Assembly: GCF_014207255.1 (NCBI RefSeq)
Contig: NZ_JACHCZ010000003.1
Location: 680,813-744,812, forward strand
Direction: 5' to 3'
Length of the DNA stretch: 64,000 nt
Source of the DNA: Pseudomonas sp. JAI120
GTDB lineage: Bacteria; Pseudomonadota; Gammaproteobacteria; Pseudomonadales; Pseudomonadaceae
Shown: positions 24,059 through 32,968 of the stretch, piece by piece
Numbering within the stretch: the first letter of the stretch is position 1
Layout: the number at the start of each line of letters is the position of its first letter
The notes under the pieces: model-generated
The model's input: the letters and a program-made list of their open reading frames with translations, nothing else
Told to the model about the DNA's origin: nothing
The model's database searches: none
Made by a program: the position numbers and the translations under genes

Positions 24059-25357
24059 ATGAAAGCATTTGTTATCGCGACGTTTGCCCTGCTCAGCAGC
24101 TGCTCGATCAGTGCCGCCGAAACCGACCTGATCAAGCAGGGCGAATACCTGGCGCGCGCCGGCGACTGCGTGGCCTGCCACACCGCCAAGGGCGGCAAAC
24201 CGTTCGCCGGTGGCCTACCGATGGAAACCCCCATCGGTGTGATCTATTCCACCAACATCACCCCGGACAAGACCGGTCTGGGCGACTACAGTTTCGAGGA
24301 CTTCGACCAGGCCGTGCGTCACGGCGTCGCCAAGAGTGGTAGTACGCTTTACCCGGCGATGCCCTACCCGTCTTATGCGCGCGTCAGCGAAAGCGACATG
24401 CAGGCGTTGTATGCGTACTTCATGAAGGGCGTGGAACCGGTCGCCCAGGAGAACAAGGCCAGCGACATTCCGTGGCCGCTGAGCATGCGTTGGCCGTTGG
24501 CGGCGTGGCGCTGGATGTTTGCCCCTGAGGTGGCGGATAAACCGGCCGTGGCGAGCGCGGACCCAGTGATCAGCCGCGGCGCTTACCTGGTGGAAGGCCT
24601 TGGCCACTGTGGCGCATGCCATACACCACGCGCTCTGACCATGCAGGAAAAAGCCCTGAGCGCGACTGACGGCAAGGACTTCCTGTCCGGCAGTGCGCCA
24701 CTGGAAGGCTGGATCGCCAAGAGCCTGCGCGGCGACCACAAGGACGGTCTCGGCAGTTGGAGCGAGGAGCAACTGGTGCAATTCCTCAAGACCGGTCGCA
24801 GTGACCGCAGCGCGGTATTTGGCGGTATGAGCGATGTGGTCGTGCATAGCATGCAGTACATGTCGCAAGACGACCTGACCGCTATAGCCCGCTACCTCAA
24901 GAGCCTGCCGGCGGTGGACCCAAAAGACCAGCCGCACCAGTATGACAAGCAGGTGGCCGAGGCGCTGTGGAAGGGCGATGACAGCAAGCCCGGCGCGTCG
25001 GTGTATATCGACAACTGCGCGGCCTGCCATCGTACCGATGGCCATGGCTATACGCGGGTATTCCCGGCGTTGGCGGGCAACCCGGTGTTGCAGACGGCGG
25101 ATGCCACGTCGTTGATCAACATCGTGTTGAACGGCGGCACGTTGCCGGCCACTCACACGGCGCCGTCGACCTTTACCATGCCGGCGTTCGCCTGGCGCCT
25201 GTCGGACCAGGAAGTGGCGGATGTGGTCAGTTTCATCCGTGGCAGTTGGGGTAACCAGGGCGCCCCGGTGAACGCCAGTGACGTGGCCGACCTGCGCAAG
25301 AACGACATGCGCACCACCTCGGGCGATGACCTGGGGCAGGTCACACAAAAGCACTGA
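24059..25357 (+). CDS. Gluconate 2-dehydrogenase, triheme cytochrome c subunit
   Basis: A 432-residue membrane-anchored cytochrome with three CxxCH heme sites: CVACH near residue 43, CGACH near 190 and CAACH near 325. It passes electrons from the flavoprotein to ubiquinone. A signal peptide ends SISA-AET. An ATG at 24053 lies only 2 bp after the AAGGAG ribosome site, whereas ATG 24059 has 8-bp spacing, so the latter is chosen; the two differ by two residues. Last gene of the dehydrogenase operon. Confidence 0.92.
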   Translation: MKAFVIATFALLSSCSISAAETDLIKQGEYLARAGDCVACHTAKGGKPFAGGLPMETPIGVIYSTNITPDKTGLGDYSFEDFDQAVRHGVAKSGSTLYPAMPYPSYARVSESDMQALYAYFMKGVEPVAQENKASDIPWPLSMRWPLAAWRWMFAPEVADKPAVASADPVISRGAYLVEGLGHCGACHTPRALTMQEKALSATDGKDFLSGSAPLEGWIAKSLRGDHKDGLGSWSEEQLVQFLKTGRSDRSAVFGGMSDVVVHSMQYMSQDDLTAIARYLKSLPAVDPKDQPHQYDKQVAEALWKGDDSKPGASVYIDNCAACHRTDGHGYTRVFPALAGNPVLQTADATSLINIVLNGGTLPATHTAPSTFTMPAFAWRLSDQEVADVVSFIRGSWGNQGAPVNASDVADLRKNDMRTTSGDDLGQVTQKH

Positions 25358-25394
25358 CCGCCCAACGGCACTGGTCAGGAACCTCGCGCCTCGA

Positions 25395-25414
25395 TACTGT
25401 ATATAAAACCAGTA
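25395..25414. promoter_or_regulatory. LexA (SOS) box upstream of the radical SAM gene
   Basis: TACTGTATATAAAACCAGTA has the CTG-N10-CAG core and agrees at 17 of 20 positions with the E. coli consensus. Its AT-rich centre overlaps the probable -10, and the box ends 13 bp before the start codon. The symmetry extends outward to a 14-bp perfect stem (25386-25399 with 25410-25423). Confidence 0.85.
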
Positions 25415-25427
25415 TCGAGGCGCCTTC

Positions 25428-26486
25428 ATGTCTACTCCGCTGCCGCCCCGTGGTCGGGGCACGGCCACCAACCTGCATAACCGCTTTGCGCCCACCGTCA
25501 GCGTGGCCGAGGACGACGGCTGGTACCAGGAAGTGCCGCCGACCCAGGGCACCGAAGTACGCATCGAGACGGCCAAGACCATCATCACCCGCAACAACTC
25601 TCCGGACCTGCCGTTCGACCGCTCCATCAATCCCTACCGTGGCTGCGAGCATGGCTGTATCTACTGCTATGCACGGCCCAGCCACGCCTATTGGGATATG
25701 TCGCCGGGGCTGGATTTCGAAACCAGGCTGATCGCCAAGAGCAACGCGGCCGACGTGCTGGAGCAGCAACTGTCGAAGCCGGGCTATGTGTGTGCGCCGA
25801 TCAATCTGGGCTCCAACACCGACCCGTACCAGCCTATCGAGCGTGAGTACAAGATCACCCGGCAAACCCTCGAAGTGCTGCTGCGCTATCGGCATCCGGT
25901 GACCATCATTACCAAGGGCTCTCTGATCCTGCGCGACCTGGACCTGCTGGCGGAGCTGGCCAGGCAACGCCTTGTGGCGGTGATGATCAGCCTTACCAGC
26001 CTGGATGATGAACTCAAACGCATCCTGGAACCGCGCACAGCGGCGCCCAAGGCACGGTTGCGGGCCATCCGGGTGATGCGCGAGGCGGGCATCCCGGTGG
26101 GTGTGTTGTGCTCACCGATGATCCCGATGATCAACGACAGCGAGCTGGAAAGCCTGCTCACCGAAGCCCATGCCGCCGGTGCGCAGAGTGCGGCGTACAT
26201 GATGTTGCGACTGCCGCTGGAGGTGGCGCCGCTGTTTGAGGAGTGGCTGGCAGCGCATTATCCGCAGCGTGCGGCCCATGTGATGAGCCTGGTGCGCCAG
26301 GTGCGCGGTGGTGAGGTGTACGACAGTCGGTTCGGCGTACGCATGCGGGGCGAGGGGCCATTTGCCGACCTGCTGGCCCAGCGTTTCAGCAAGGCAATCA
26401 AACGTCTGGGGCTGAATCGGCGAGAAGGCTTCAATCTGGATTGCACAGCGTTCTGTCCACCGGGCAGACAGATGGCATTGTTGTAG
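25428..26486 (+). CDS. Radical SAM protein, PA0069/spore photoproduct lyase-like, SOS-controlled
   Basis: A 352-residue radical SAM enzyme. The 4Fe-4S motif CEHGCIYCYARPSHAYWD (CxxxCxxC) is near residue 76, preceded by SINPYRGCEHGC, and TDPYQPIEREYKITRQTLEVLLRYRHPVTIITKG follows in the barrel. COG1533 family, which includes spore photoproduct lyase relatives. A near-consensus LexA box 13 bp upstream puts it in the SOS response, in keeping with PA0069 being in the P. aeruginosa LexA regulon as I recall it. A DNA-lesion-related role is plausible but unproven. Confidence 0.9.
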   Translation: MSTPLPPRGRGTATNLHNRFAPTVSVAEDDGWYQEVPPTQGTEVRIETAKTIITRNNSPDLPFDRSINPYRGCEHGCIYCYARPSHAYWDMSPGLDFETRLIAKSNAADVLEQQLSKPGYVCAPINLGSNTDPYQPIEREYKITRQTLEVLLRYRHPVTIITKGSLILRDLDLLAELARQRLVAVMISLTSLDDELKRILEPRTAAPKARLRAIRVMREAGIPVGVLCSPMIPMINDSELESLLTEAHAAGAQSAAYMMLRLPLEVAPLFEEWLAAHYPQRAAHVMSLVRQVRGGEVYDSRFGVRMRGEGPFADLLAQRFSKAIKRLGLNRREGFNLDCTAFCPPGRQMALL

Positions 26487-26712
26487 ACTGAAAAGGAAGA
26501 ATGCACCATGTCTGTAGGAATAGTCGCGTTTTGATATCACTGAAACCCGCGATCTAGAGCGGTTCATTCAGTTTGAGTTAAGTTTCGGTGGTTACCTTGT
26601 TCAGCGAGTGACTGATGAGTCGGCAGCCTGGTTTTTGGCTTTTACAACTATTCCACTGGCCTGGCGTCGAACTGACCTGAAAACTCCCCTGCATTAATCA
26701 AGAGGATGAATC
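26487..26712. other. Gap upstream of carbonic anhydrase
   Basis: No gene is called here. One frame on plus is open from 26524 to the TAA ending at 26697 (57 codons) with reasonable composition but has no ATG and no recognised family; it may be a gene remnant. The carbonic anhydrase ribosome site (AAGAGGATG) ends the gap. Confidence 0.4.
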
Positions 26713-27444
26713 ATGAGTGACAAGGATAAACAGCCGTTGGCTGCGTCGGCTTCAGCCCCTCAGGTGGCAGAGTCTGCTGATGCAGCGCTAAAACACATCG
26801 TTGACGGCTTTTTGCATTTCCATCACGACGTCTTCCCCCAGCAGGAAGAACTCTTCAAGAAACTCGCCACGGCCCAGAGCCCACGGGCGATGTTCATTAC
26901 CTGCGCCGACTCGCGCATCGTGCCTGAGCTGATTACCCAAAGCTCTCCCGGCGACCTGTTCGTGACCCGCAACGTCGGCAACGTCGTGCCGCCTTATGGG
27001 CAGATGAACGGCGGCGTTTCCACTGCCATCGAGTACGCCGTACTGGCCTTGGGCGTGCAGCACATCATCGTGTGCGGGCACTCCGATTGTGGCGCCATGC
27101 GTGCGGTCCTCAACCCCGCCAGCCTGGAGAAGATGCCGACGGTAAGGGCCTGGCTGCGGCATGCCGAAGTCGCCAAGTCCATGGTCGAGGACAACTGCGA
27201 CTGTGCCAACGAAGGCGAGAGCATGAAAGTGCTCACCGAAGAAAACGTCATCGCCCAACTGCAGCATTTGCGTACCCATCCCTCGGTGGCGTCGCGCATG
27301 GCCAATGGTCAGCTGTTTATCCACGGCTGGATCTACAACATCGAGACCAGTGAAATTCGAGCCTATGATGCTGATCAGTCGGCATTCCGACCGTTGAGCG
27401 GCGAAGGGCCGATTCCTTCCGCGACGCCTAAAGCGCGCTTCTAA
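26713..27444 (+). CDS. Beta-class carbonic anhydrase
   Basis: Interconverts carbon dioxide and bicarbonate. The 243-residue protein has the zinc ligands of the beta class: Cys and Asp-Arg dyad in MFITCADSRIVPEL, and His/Cys in HIIVCGHSDCGAM. RNVGNVVPPY and the GGVSTAIEYAV helix are also typical. A N-terminal extension of about 25 residues is low in complexity (AASASAPQVAESADAA) without a clear signal sequence. It sits 85 bp before a SulP transporter gene, a pairing suggesting bicarbonate supply. Corresponds to PA0102 by remembered order. Confidence 0.93.
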   Translation: MSDKDKQPLAASASAPQVAESADAALKHIVDGFLHFHHDVFPQQEELFKKLATAQSPRAMFITCADSRIVPELITQSSPGDLFVTRNVGNVVPPYGQMNGGVSTAIEYAVLALGVQHIIVCGHSDCGAMRAVLNPASLEKMPTVRAWLRHAEVAKSMVEDNCDCANEGESMKVLTEENVIAQLQHLRTHPSVASRMANGQLFIHGWIYNIETSEIRAYDADQSAFRPLSGEGPIPSATPKARF

Positions 27445-27529
27445 AACACTTCCCTGCCGGGTAAAGCGGTGGCTGCCATGGATGCAGCCAGGCTTTGCCG
27501 CGCCCGGCGAATGCCTCGGGAGAGCCATC

Positions 27530-29077
27530 ATGCGTGCTGCTCAATTGAAAACTGTATTGCCACGGGAGCTGCTCGCCTCCGTGGTTGTGTTTCTGGTCGC
27601 CCTGCCCCTGTGCATGGGGATCGCCATCGCGTCCGGCATGCCGCCGGCCAAGGGCCTGATCACCGGGATTATCGGTGGCCTGGTAGTGGGCTGGTTGGCG
27701 GGTTCGCCGCTGCAGGTCAGCGGCCCGGCAGCGGGTCTGGCGGTATTGGTGTTCGAGCTGGTGCGCCAGCACGGGATGATGATGCTCGGACCGATCCTGC
27801 TGCTGGCCGGCTTCCTGCAACTGGTGGCCGGCCGTCTGCGCCTGGGTTGCTGGTTCCGCGTCACGGCGCCAGCGGTGGTGTACGGGATGCTGGCGGGGAT
27901 CGGCGTATTGATTGTGCTATCGCAGATCCATGTGATGCTCGACGGTGCGCCCAAGCCCTCAGGGCTGGATAACCTGGCTGGCTTCCCCGCCGCGCTGGTG
28001 GAGGCGATTCCAACCTTGGGCGGCGGCCTGGGTTGGCAGGCCGGATTGCTCGGTTTGTCGACGATGCTGGTGATGTACCTGTGGGATAAATTCCGTCCGC
28101 AAACCCTGCGTTTCGTGCCCGGAGCTCTGTTGGGCGTGGGCCTGGCAACGGTGACCAGCCTGGTGCTGGCGTTGCAGGTCAAGCGTGTGGAAGTGCCGGA
28201 GAACCTCGCCGACGCCATCGATTGGCTGCGTCCCAGCGACCTGTTGAACCTGGCTGACCCTCAGTTGCTGATCGCCGCGTTTGCAGTGGCGTTTATCGCC
28301 AGTGCCGAAACCCTGCTCTCTGCTGCAGCGGTAGACCGCATGCACAGTGGTCAGCGTTCTGATTTCGATAAGGAATTGTCCGCCCAAGGTGTGGGCAACA
28401 TGCTGTGCGGCCTGGTGGGTGCCCTGCCGATGACCGGTGTGATCGTGCGCAGCTCGGCCAACGTGCAGGCCGGGGCCACCACGCGGTTGTCAGCGATGTT
28501 CCATGGCGTATGGCTGTTGGGGTTCGTACTGTTGTTGTCGAGCGTGCTGCAAAGCATTCCCGTGGCGAGCCTGGCGGGTGTGTTGGTGTACACCGGGATC
28601 AAGCTGGTGGATATCAAGGCCTTCAAGGCCCTAGGTCGTTATGGGCGTATGCCGATGTTTACCTACGCGGCCACGGCGTTGGCGATCATTTTCACCGACC
28701 TGCTGACCGGCGTGCTGGTGGGCTTCGGGCTCACATTGGTCAAGTTGGCGCTCAAGGCCTCGCGCCTGAAAGTCAGTCTGATCGACCTGCCCCAAGAGGG
28801 GGAAATGGAGCTGCGTTTGACCGGTGCGGCGACCTTCCTGAAAGTGCCGGCGTTGACCCAGGTGCTGGCGACGGTGCCTCCGGGCGCGACTGTGCACGTA
28901 CCGCTGAGTAACCTGAGTTATATCGACCATTCCTGCCTTGAGTTGCTGGAGGAATGGGGCCGGGCGAATGCGGCCAAGGGCTCGAAGCTGGTGATCGAGG
29001 CGCGTGGGTTGAAGCGCAGACTCGAAGGCCGGGTCAGGATGACGACAGGGATCGGCTCGGCGCCCTCAATCGGCTGA
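27530..29077 (+). CDS. SulP-family transporter with STAS domain, likely bicarbonate or sulfate
   Basis: A 515-residue inner-membrane permease: about ten or more helices from LASVVVFLVALPLCMGIAIA through GVLVGFGLTLVKLALKA, then a C-terminal STAS domain (residues about 425-505, TFLKVPALTQVLATV, LSNLSYIDHSCLELLEEWG). The SulP signature GIIGGLVVGWLAGSPLQVSGPAAG is near the N-terminus. The ATG at 27530 follows GGGAGAG; an in-frame ATG 48 bp earlier lacks one. Pairing with a carbonic anhydrase gene favours bicarbonate as substrate over sulfate; not proven. Confidence 0.88.
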   Translation: MRAAQLKTVLPRELLASVVVFLVALPLCMGIAIASGMPPAKGLITGIIGGLVVGWLAGSPLQVSGPAAGLAVLVFELVRQHGMMMLGPILLLAGFLQLVAGRLRLGCWFRVTAPAVVYGMLAGIGVLIVLSQIHVMLDGAPKPSGLDNLAGFPAALVEAIPTLGGGLGWQAGLLGLSTMLVMYLWDKFRPQTLRFVPGALLGVGLATVTSLVLALQVKRVEVPENLADAIDWLRPSDLLNLADPQLLIAAFAVAFIASAETLLSAAAVDRMHSGQRSDFDKELSAQGVGNMLCGLVGALPMTGVIVRSSANVQAGATTRLSAMFHGVWLLGFVLLLSSVLQSIPVASLAGVLVYTGIKLVDIKAFKALGRYGRMPMFTYAATALAIIFTDLLTGVLVGFGLTLVKLALKASRLKVSLIDLPQEGEMELRLTGAATFLKVPALTQVLATVPPGATVHVPLSNLSYIDHSCLELLEEWGRANAAKGSKLVIEARGLKRRLEGRVRMTTGIGSAPSIG

Positions 29078-29093
29078 CAGAACCGGATCAAAA

Positions 29094-29120
29094 TGTGGGA
29101 GGGGCTGGCTCCCTCCCACA
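29094..29120. repeat. Single REP hairpin between convergent genes
   Basis: TGTGGGAGGG-GCTGGCT-CCCTCCCACA, a perfect 10-bp stem flanked by AAAA on the left and TTTG on the right. It lies between the SulP gene and the convergent minus-strand gene and probably works as a transcript end for both. Confidence 0.85.
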
Positions 29121-29144
29121 TTTGTTCTGTGTCTAATTTAAGAT

Positions 29145-29792
29145 TTAAGCCGGCTGATCCAGCGCCAACTCCACCCCCAGCTTGCGGGAAAGGCACGGCC
29201 AGCGCTTCCACGCGGCTTCCGTGTGCGGGCTTTTCAGCTGTTCGCGATACGCCTCGACCGACTCCAGCGCAAAGCTGTCTTCGTTGAGCATCTCGTCCAC
29301 CGCGTGGTGTACGGCTTCATCCAGCTGGTTGGCGAATGCTTCGCCGATCAACTGATGGGCAATCACGTTGGCCACGGTGGTATCTGCCGGAATCAACGGC
29401 TGGCCAAAGTGTTTGATATACAAATCGTTGACCTCTTCCACCAGGCGATGGGCCAGGTAAGCCTCGTCCAGCAGGCCGTCGAGCCCTTCGTGGCCAGCCA
29501 GGATCGCGGGCGGTTGCAGGAAGAAATGCTCGGCGATTTTCAGCACGGGCTTTATCTGGCTTTCGATCCCCGCTTCGCGGGCCACGTCATTGGCGGCCTC
29601 CAACAAGTCCGGGACGAGTTCGATGTAGGCGGTCACAAAGCGGGTCATGACTTGGGTGCTATCACCATCAGCCAAAGAAATGGCCGAATGCAGGTGCGGC
29701 AATTGCTCTTCCAGCTGCTTGGCTAGCTGGCCAGTGCTGGCTTCGTGTTGATAGGCACGGGAAATCTGCTCGCGCAATGCGGCGGTGTTCAT
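29145..29792 (-). CDS. Conserved hypothetical protein (PA0104-like)
   Basis: A 215-residue protein predicted to be almost wholly alpha-helical, without signal sequence or membrane segments (LREQISRAYQHEASTGQLAKQLEEQLPHL, FVTAYIELVPDLLEAANDVAREAG, YLAHRLVEEVNDLYIKHFGQPL). I do not recognise a characterised family. It holds the same place between the SulP and coxB genes as in P. aeruginosa. The ATG at 29792 is chosen because the longer frame to 29867 is in promoter-like sequence. Confidence 0.75.
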   Translation of the reverse strand: MNTAALREQISRAYQHEASTGQLAKQLEEQLPHLHSAISLADGDSTQVMTRFVTAYIELVPDLLEAANDVAREAGIESQIKPVLKIAEHFFLQPPAILAGHEGLDGLLDEAYLAHRLVEEVNDLYIKHFGQPLIPADTTVANVIAHQLIGEAFANQLDEAVHHAVDEMLNEDSFALESVEAYREQLKSPHTEAAWKRWPCLSRKLGVELALDQPA

Positions 29793-30159
29793 GAAGGCTC
29801 CAGTGAAGCAGGCGTAGGAATAGGGACAGCATAAGGTAGCTCGTTTATACGAGCGCCTAAGACGCATTTGTCATAATTATTTCATGGTTATGCATACGCG
29901 TTATATCGAATTGCCATCGTTCGTCGGATAAACGATTCCGCACCCGGTTTTATTGGGCCTGGCCACTCATTTTTGCTCATTTGCCCCTACACATTGCGGG
30001 GTTGCAGTGCGTGTCTATACTCGGGTTTGTACGCGATTAGCTGATGACGCCAGACTGCATAAGCAGGTAAGGCTAAGCGGTTGTAAGCAGTATGGAAGCC
30101 GCTCCCTTCGACGCAGGTGCAAACCGGCGGGATAACAAGAACGATAAGGGGAACCCGCA
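29793..30159. other. Gap upstream of coxB with long leader
   Basis: A 367-bp AT-richer region without genes. It holds small hairpins (for example CCCC/GGGG around 29985-30001) and, past a candidate RpoS promoter at 30015, a leader of roughly 130 nt before coxB with pairing potential (AGCGG with CCGCT between about 30074 and 30104). Confidence 0.5.
29994..30021 (+). promoter_or_regulatory. Candidate RpoS-type promoter of the cox operon
   Basis: CTATACT at 30015-30021, preceded by GTGT, is the sigma-S -10 consensus; TTGCGG at 29994-29999 is a possible -35 with 15-bp spacing. RpoS dependence of the aa3 oxidase is known in P. aeruginosa. Confidence 0.5.
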
Positions 30160-31287
30160 ATGACGCGACATCCACATGTTTGGATGGGCCTCCTGTTGTG
30201 GTCAGTATTCGGCCAGGCGCACGCCGCCTGGACAACGAATATGGCGCCAGGGGCAACTGAAGTCAGTCACGCTGTGTTCGACCTGCACATGACCATTTTC
30301 TGGATCTGTGTGGTAATCGGCATTGTCGTGTTTGGCGCGATGTTCTGGTCGATGATCGTCCACCGCCGCTCCACGGGCCAGGTTGCGGCCAAATTCCACG
30401 AGAGCACCACCGTGGAAATCCTCTGGACCGTGGTGCCCTTGCTGATTCTGGTCGCGATGGCCATTCCGGCAACCAGGACCTTGATCAATATCTACGACAG
30501 CACCGAGTCGGATATCGATATCCAGGTCACCGGCTATCAGTGGAAGTGGCATTACAAATACCTGGGCCAGGATGTGGAGTTCTTCAGCAACCTGGCCACG
30601 CCCGCCGAGCAGATCCACAACCAGGCCACCAAGGGCGAACATTACCTGCTGGAAGTCGACCAGCCGCTGGTGTTGCCGGTGGGCGCCAAGGTGCGCTTCC
30701 TGGTGACCGCCGCCGACGTGATCCACTCCTGGTGGGTGCCGGCTTTTGCGGTCAAGCGTGACGCCATTCCAGGGTTCGTCAACGAGGCCTGGACCCGCGT
30801 CGAGAAGCCCGGCATCTACCGTGGCCAGTGCGCCGAACTGTGTGGCAAGGACCACGGTTTCATGCCCATCGTGGTCGAGGTCAAGTCCAAGGCCGACTAC
30901 GACACCTGGCTCGGCGAGCGCAAGGCAGAGGCCGCCAAGCTCAAGGAGTTGACCTCCAAGGAGTGGACGCTGCAAGAGCTGGTTGCGCGCGGCGACAAGG
31001 TCTACCACACCACCTGCGTCGCCTGTCACCAGGCCGAAGGCCAGGGCCTGCCGCCGATGTTCCCGGCGCTAAAGGGCTCGAAGATCGCCACCGGGCCCGC
31101 TGCAGACCACTTGAGCATCGTCTATCACGGCAAGCCCGGTACCGCGATGGCGGCCTTCGGCAAACAGCTCTCGGAAGTCGATATCGCCGCAGTGGTGACC
31201 TACGAGCGCAACGCGTGGGGCAACAACAAAGGCGACATGGTCACGCCTAAAGACGTGCTGGCCATCAAGCAGGCGGAAAGCAAATGA
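30160..31287 (+). CDS. coxB: Cytochrome c oxidase subunit II with fused cytochrome c domain
   Basis: Receives electrons from cytochrome c at the CuA centre. The 375-residue protein has a signal/anchor start, two membrane helices (about 45-67 and 90-110), and the cupredoxin domain with CuA ligands in IHSWWVPAF and QCAELCGKDHGFMP. The last 90 residues form a cytochrome c domain with CVACH near residue 287, making this a caa3-type subunit. First gene of an operon of structural and assembly genes. Confidence 0.96.
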   Translation: MTRHPHVWMGLLLWSVFGQAHAAWTTNMAPGATEVSHAVFDLHMTIFWICVVIGIVVFGAMFWSMIVHRRSTGQVAAKFHESTTVEILWTVVPLLILVAMAIPATRTLINIYDSTESDIDIQVTGYQWKWHYKYLGQDVEFFSNLATPAEQIHNQATKGEHYLLEVDQPLVLPVGAKVRFLVTAADVIHSWWVPAFAVKRDAIPGFVNEAWTRVEKPGIYRGQCAELCGKDHGFMPIVVEVKSKADYDTWLGERKAEAAKLKELTSKEWTLQELVARGDKVYHTTCVACHQAEGQGLPPMFPALKGSKIATGPAADHLSIVYHGKPGTAMAAFGKQLSEVDIAAVVTYERNAWGNNKGDMVTPKDVLAIKQAESK

Positions 31288-31345
31288 CCGACTTCATCGC
31301 TTTTACCTCGACCCGCCCCGCCCACTCGCTTGCAGGAGAACGGCC

Positions 31346-32935
31346 ATGAGCACTGTGATCGATGACCATGGCCACGCCGGTGACCATGCCCACGGCCCCG
31401 CCAAGGGTTTGATGCGCTGGGTGCTGACCACCAACCATAAAGACATCGGCACGATGTACCTGTGGTTCGCGTTCATCATGTTCCTGCTCGGCGGCTCGTT
31501 CGCCATGGTGATCCGTGCCGAACTGTTCCAGCCTGGCCTGCAGATCGTCGAGCCGGCGTTTTTCAACCAAATGACCACCATGCACGGCCTGATCATGGTG
31601 TTCGGTGCGGTGATGCCGGCGTTTGTCGGCCTGGCCAACTGGATGATCCCGCTGATGATCGGCGCACCGGACATGGCCTTGCCGCGCATGAATAACTTCA
31701 GCTTCTGGCTGTTGCCGGCGGCGTTCCTGCTGCTGGTCTCGACCCTGTTCTCGCCCGGTGGCGGTCCGAATTTCGGCTGGACGTTCTACGCCCCGCTCTC
31801 CACCACCTACGCGCCGGAAAGCGTGACGTTCTTCATCTTCGCCATCCACTTGATGGGCATCAGCTCGATCATGGGCGCGATCAACGTGGTCGCCACCATC
31901 CTCAACCTGCGTGCGCCCGGCATGACCTTGATGAAGATGCCGCTGTTCGTCTGGACCTGGCTGATTACCGCCTTCCTGCTGATCGCGGTGATGCCGGTGC
32001 TGGCCGGCTGCGTGACCATGATGCTGATGGATATCCACTTCGGCACCAGCTTCTTCAGTGCGGCCGGTGGCGGTGATCCGGTGCTGTTCCAGCATGTGTT
32101 CTGGTTCTTCGGCCACCCCGAGGTGTACATCATGATCCTGCCGGCGTTTGGCGCCGTCAGTTCGATTATCCCGACCTTCTCGCGCAAGCCGTTGTTCGGC
32201 TATACGTCGATGGTGTACGCCACGGCGAGCATCGCGTTCCTGTCGTTTATCGTGTGGGCGCACCATATGTTCGTGGTGGGCATTCCGTTGGTCGGCGAGT
32301 TGTTCTTCATGTACGCCACGTTGCTAATTGCGGTGCCGACCGGCGTGAAGGTGTTCAACTGGGTCAGCACCATGTGGCAAGGCTCGCTGACCTTCGAGAC
32401 GCCGATGCTGTTTGCCGTGGCCTTCGTGATCCTGTTCACCATCGGCGGTTTCTCCGGATTGATGCTGGCGATTGCCCCTGCGGACTTCCAGTACCACGAC
32501 ACCTACTTTGTGGTGGCGCACTTCCATTACGTACTGGTGCCTGGTGCGATCTTCGGCATCTTCGCCTCGGCCTACTACTGGCTGCCGAAATGGACCGGCC
32601 ACATGTACGACGAAACCCTGGGCAAGCTGCATTTCTGGTTGTCTTTCGTGGGCATGAACATGGCGTTCTTCCCGATGCACTTCGTGGGGCTGGCCGGCAT
32701 GCCGCGCCGGGTGCCGGACTACAACCTGCAGTTCGCCGACTTCAACATGGTCTCCTCCATTGGTGCCTTCATGTTTGGCGCCACGCAGATATTCTTCCTG
32801 TTTATCGTGATCAAGTGCATCCGAGGTGGCCCGCCCGCGCCGGCAAAGCCGTGGGACGGCGCCGAGGGGCTGGAGTGGAGCGTGCCTTCGCCCGCGCCGT
32901 ACCACACCTTCACCACGCCACCGGAGGTCAAGTGA
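31346..32935 (+). CDS. coxA: Cytochrome c oxidase subunit I
   Basis: Catalytic subunit holding heme a and the heme a3-CuB centre. The 529-residue protein has about 12 helices. Signatures are TTNHKDIGTMYLWF near the start, MTTMHGLIMVFGAVMPAF (heme a His), WFFGHPEVYIMILP with the His-Tyr crosslink pair, and AHHMFVVG (CuB His pair), then HDTYFVVAHFHYVLV (heme ligands). Starts 58 bp after coxB. Confidence 0.97.
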   Translation: MSTVIDDHGHAGDHAHGPAKGLMRWVLTTNHKDIGTMYLWFAFIMFLLGGSFAMVIRAELFQPGLQIVEPAFFNQMTTMHGLIMVFGAVMPAFVGLANWMIPLMIGAPDMALPRMNNFSFWLLPAAFLLLVSTLFSPGGGPNFGWTFYAPLSTTYAPESVTFFIFAIHLMGISSIMGAINVVATILNLRAPGMTLMKMPLFVWTWLITAFLLIAVMPVLAGCVTMMLMDIHFGTSFFSAAGGGDPVLFQHVFWFFGHPEVYIMILPAFGAVSSIIPTFSRKPLFGYTSMVYATASIAFLSFIVWAHHMFVVGIPLVGELFFMYATLLIAVPTGVKVFNWVSTMWQGSLTFETPMLFAVAFVILFTIGGFSGLMLAIAPADFQYHDTYFVVAHFHYVLVPGAIFGIFASAYYWLPKWTGHMYDETLGKLHFWLSFVGMNMAFFPMHFVGLAGMPRRVPDYNLQFADFNMVSSIGAFMFGATQIFFLFIVIKCIRGGPPAPAKPWDGAEGLEWSVPSPAPYHTFTTPPEVK

Positions 32936-32968
32936 ACACGCTGACCGCATTCGCTTCAGGGGGATGTC

